Shown: positions 5,947 through 6,111 of the stretch, one piece after another
How positions within the stretch are numbered: the first letter of the stretch is position 1
How the letters are laid out: every line of letters begins with the position of its first letter
DNA from: an uncultured Lachnospiraceae bacterium
Lineage (GTDB): Bacteria; Bacillota; Clostridia; Lachnospirales; Lachnospiraceae
Assembly (NCBI GenBank): GCA_900539175.1
Contig: UQAW01000136.1
Coordinates: forward strand, 1-6,111
Length of the DNA: 6,111 nt
Direction of reading: 5' to 3'
The notes under the pieces: model-generated
What the model was told of the DNA's origin: nothing
Database searches by the model: none
What the model saw: the letters and a program-made list of their open reading frames with translations, nothing else
Position numbers and translations under genes: made by a program

Positions 5947-6111
5947 AACACGCTATAACAGACAGATTTTCTCAGTGTGCCGTCTCGTTCATTTTCAGCC
6001 AAATGACGCAGAATGAATTTTCAGCTTACAAGTCCTTTGGTGAAATGCAATGCTGTACTAGAGCGTGTTTGAAAATTCATTCCCGCAATCTGCATCCCCC
6101 ACTTTGCGGTC
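5947..6111. repeat. Repeat-like intergenic segment with nested inverted repeats, running off the window
   Basis: This non-coding stretch contains a 13-bp perfect inverted repeat (6011-6023 with 6070-6082), an 8-bp one (5947-5954 with 6062-6069), a 6-bp one at the edge (6083-6088 with 6104-6109) and a 9-bp direct repeat (5991-5999 and 6017-6025). The 13-bp and 8-bp pairs cross, so they cannot form a simple nested fold and would be alternatives. No transposase, target duplication or start-to-stop gene with a ribosome binding site is seen. On the minus strand one frame is open except for a single stop (near 6022-6024), ending at 5907, and might be a decayed coding remnant. The density of repeats suggests a dispersed intergenic repeat, but copy number cannot be judged here. 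Confidence 0.4.

Noticed and set aside
5786..6016. Plus-strand open frame of 76 codons with a TTG start upstream of rimM
   Set aside because: No ribosome binding site precedes it, it starts inside the rimM promoter region, runs through a strong hairpin, and its translation is like no protein family I know.

Overview
The window is a compact block of housekeeping genes, all on the minus strand. It reads from right to left as rimM, trmD, rplS, lepB, rbgA (ylqF), rnhB, yraN and pgeF (yfiH). The organism is most likely a Firmicute of class Clostridia, probably Lachnospiraceae-like. This rests on the gene order (the rimM-trmD-rplS-rbgA-rnhB core is shared with Bacillus subtilis, while lepB after rplS and yraN after rnhB are typical of Clostridia), on AGGAGG-like ribosome binding sites before nearly every gene, on sigma-A-like promoters, and on moderate GC. 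Genus cannot be assigned from the sequence alone.

Layout, in transcription order. Positions 6111-5748 hold no convincing gene. This stretch has a repeat-like segment with inverted repeats at the window edge, a strong hairpin (5866-5908) and a probable promoter for rimM. rimM and trmD overlap by 4 bp in an ATGA arrangement. A 176-bp gap then carries a well-formed promoter (17-bp spacer) and a leader of about 80 nt in front of rplS. A hairpin with a short T run lies just after the rplS stop, so lepB and the genes after it probably depend on partial read-through. lepB, rbgA, rnhB, yraN and pgeF follow with gaps of 17, -8, 9 and 68 bp and look like one transcript. After pgeF there is a pyrimidine-rich tail (purine-rich on the coding strand) with a possible terminator cut by the window edge.

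Functionally most of the block serves ribosome production and translation: RimM (30S maturation), TrmD (m1G37 of tRNA), L19 (50S subunit) and RbgA (late 50S assembly GTPase). LepB handles protein export, RNase HII removes ribonucleotides and RNA from DNA, YraN is a nuclease-fold protein of unclear role, and PgeF/YfiH is a purine nucleoside-acting or peptidoglycan-editing enzyme.

No new defence system, mobile element with a transposase, CRISPR array or RNA gene is visible. The most notable feature is TrmD: it is 361 residues long, about 120 more than the usual ~240-255, and carries a C-terminal domain I do not recognise. It also has Glu where the E. coli enzyme has its catalytic Asp169.
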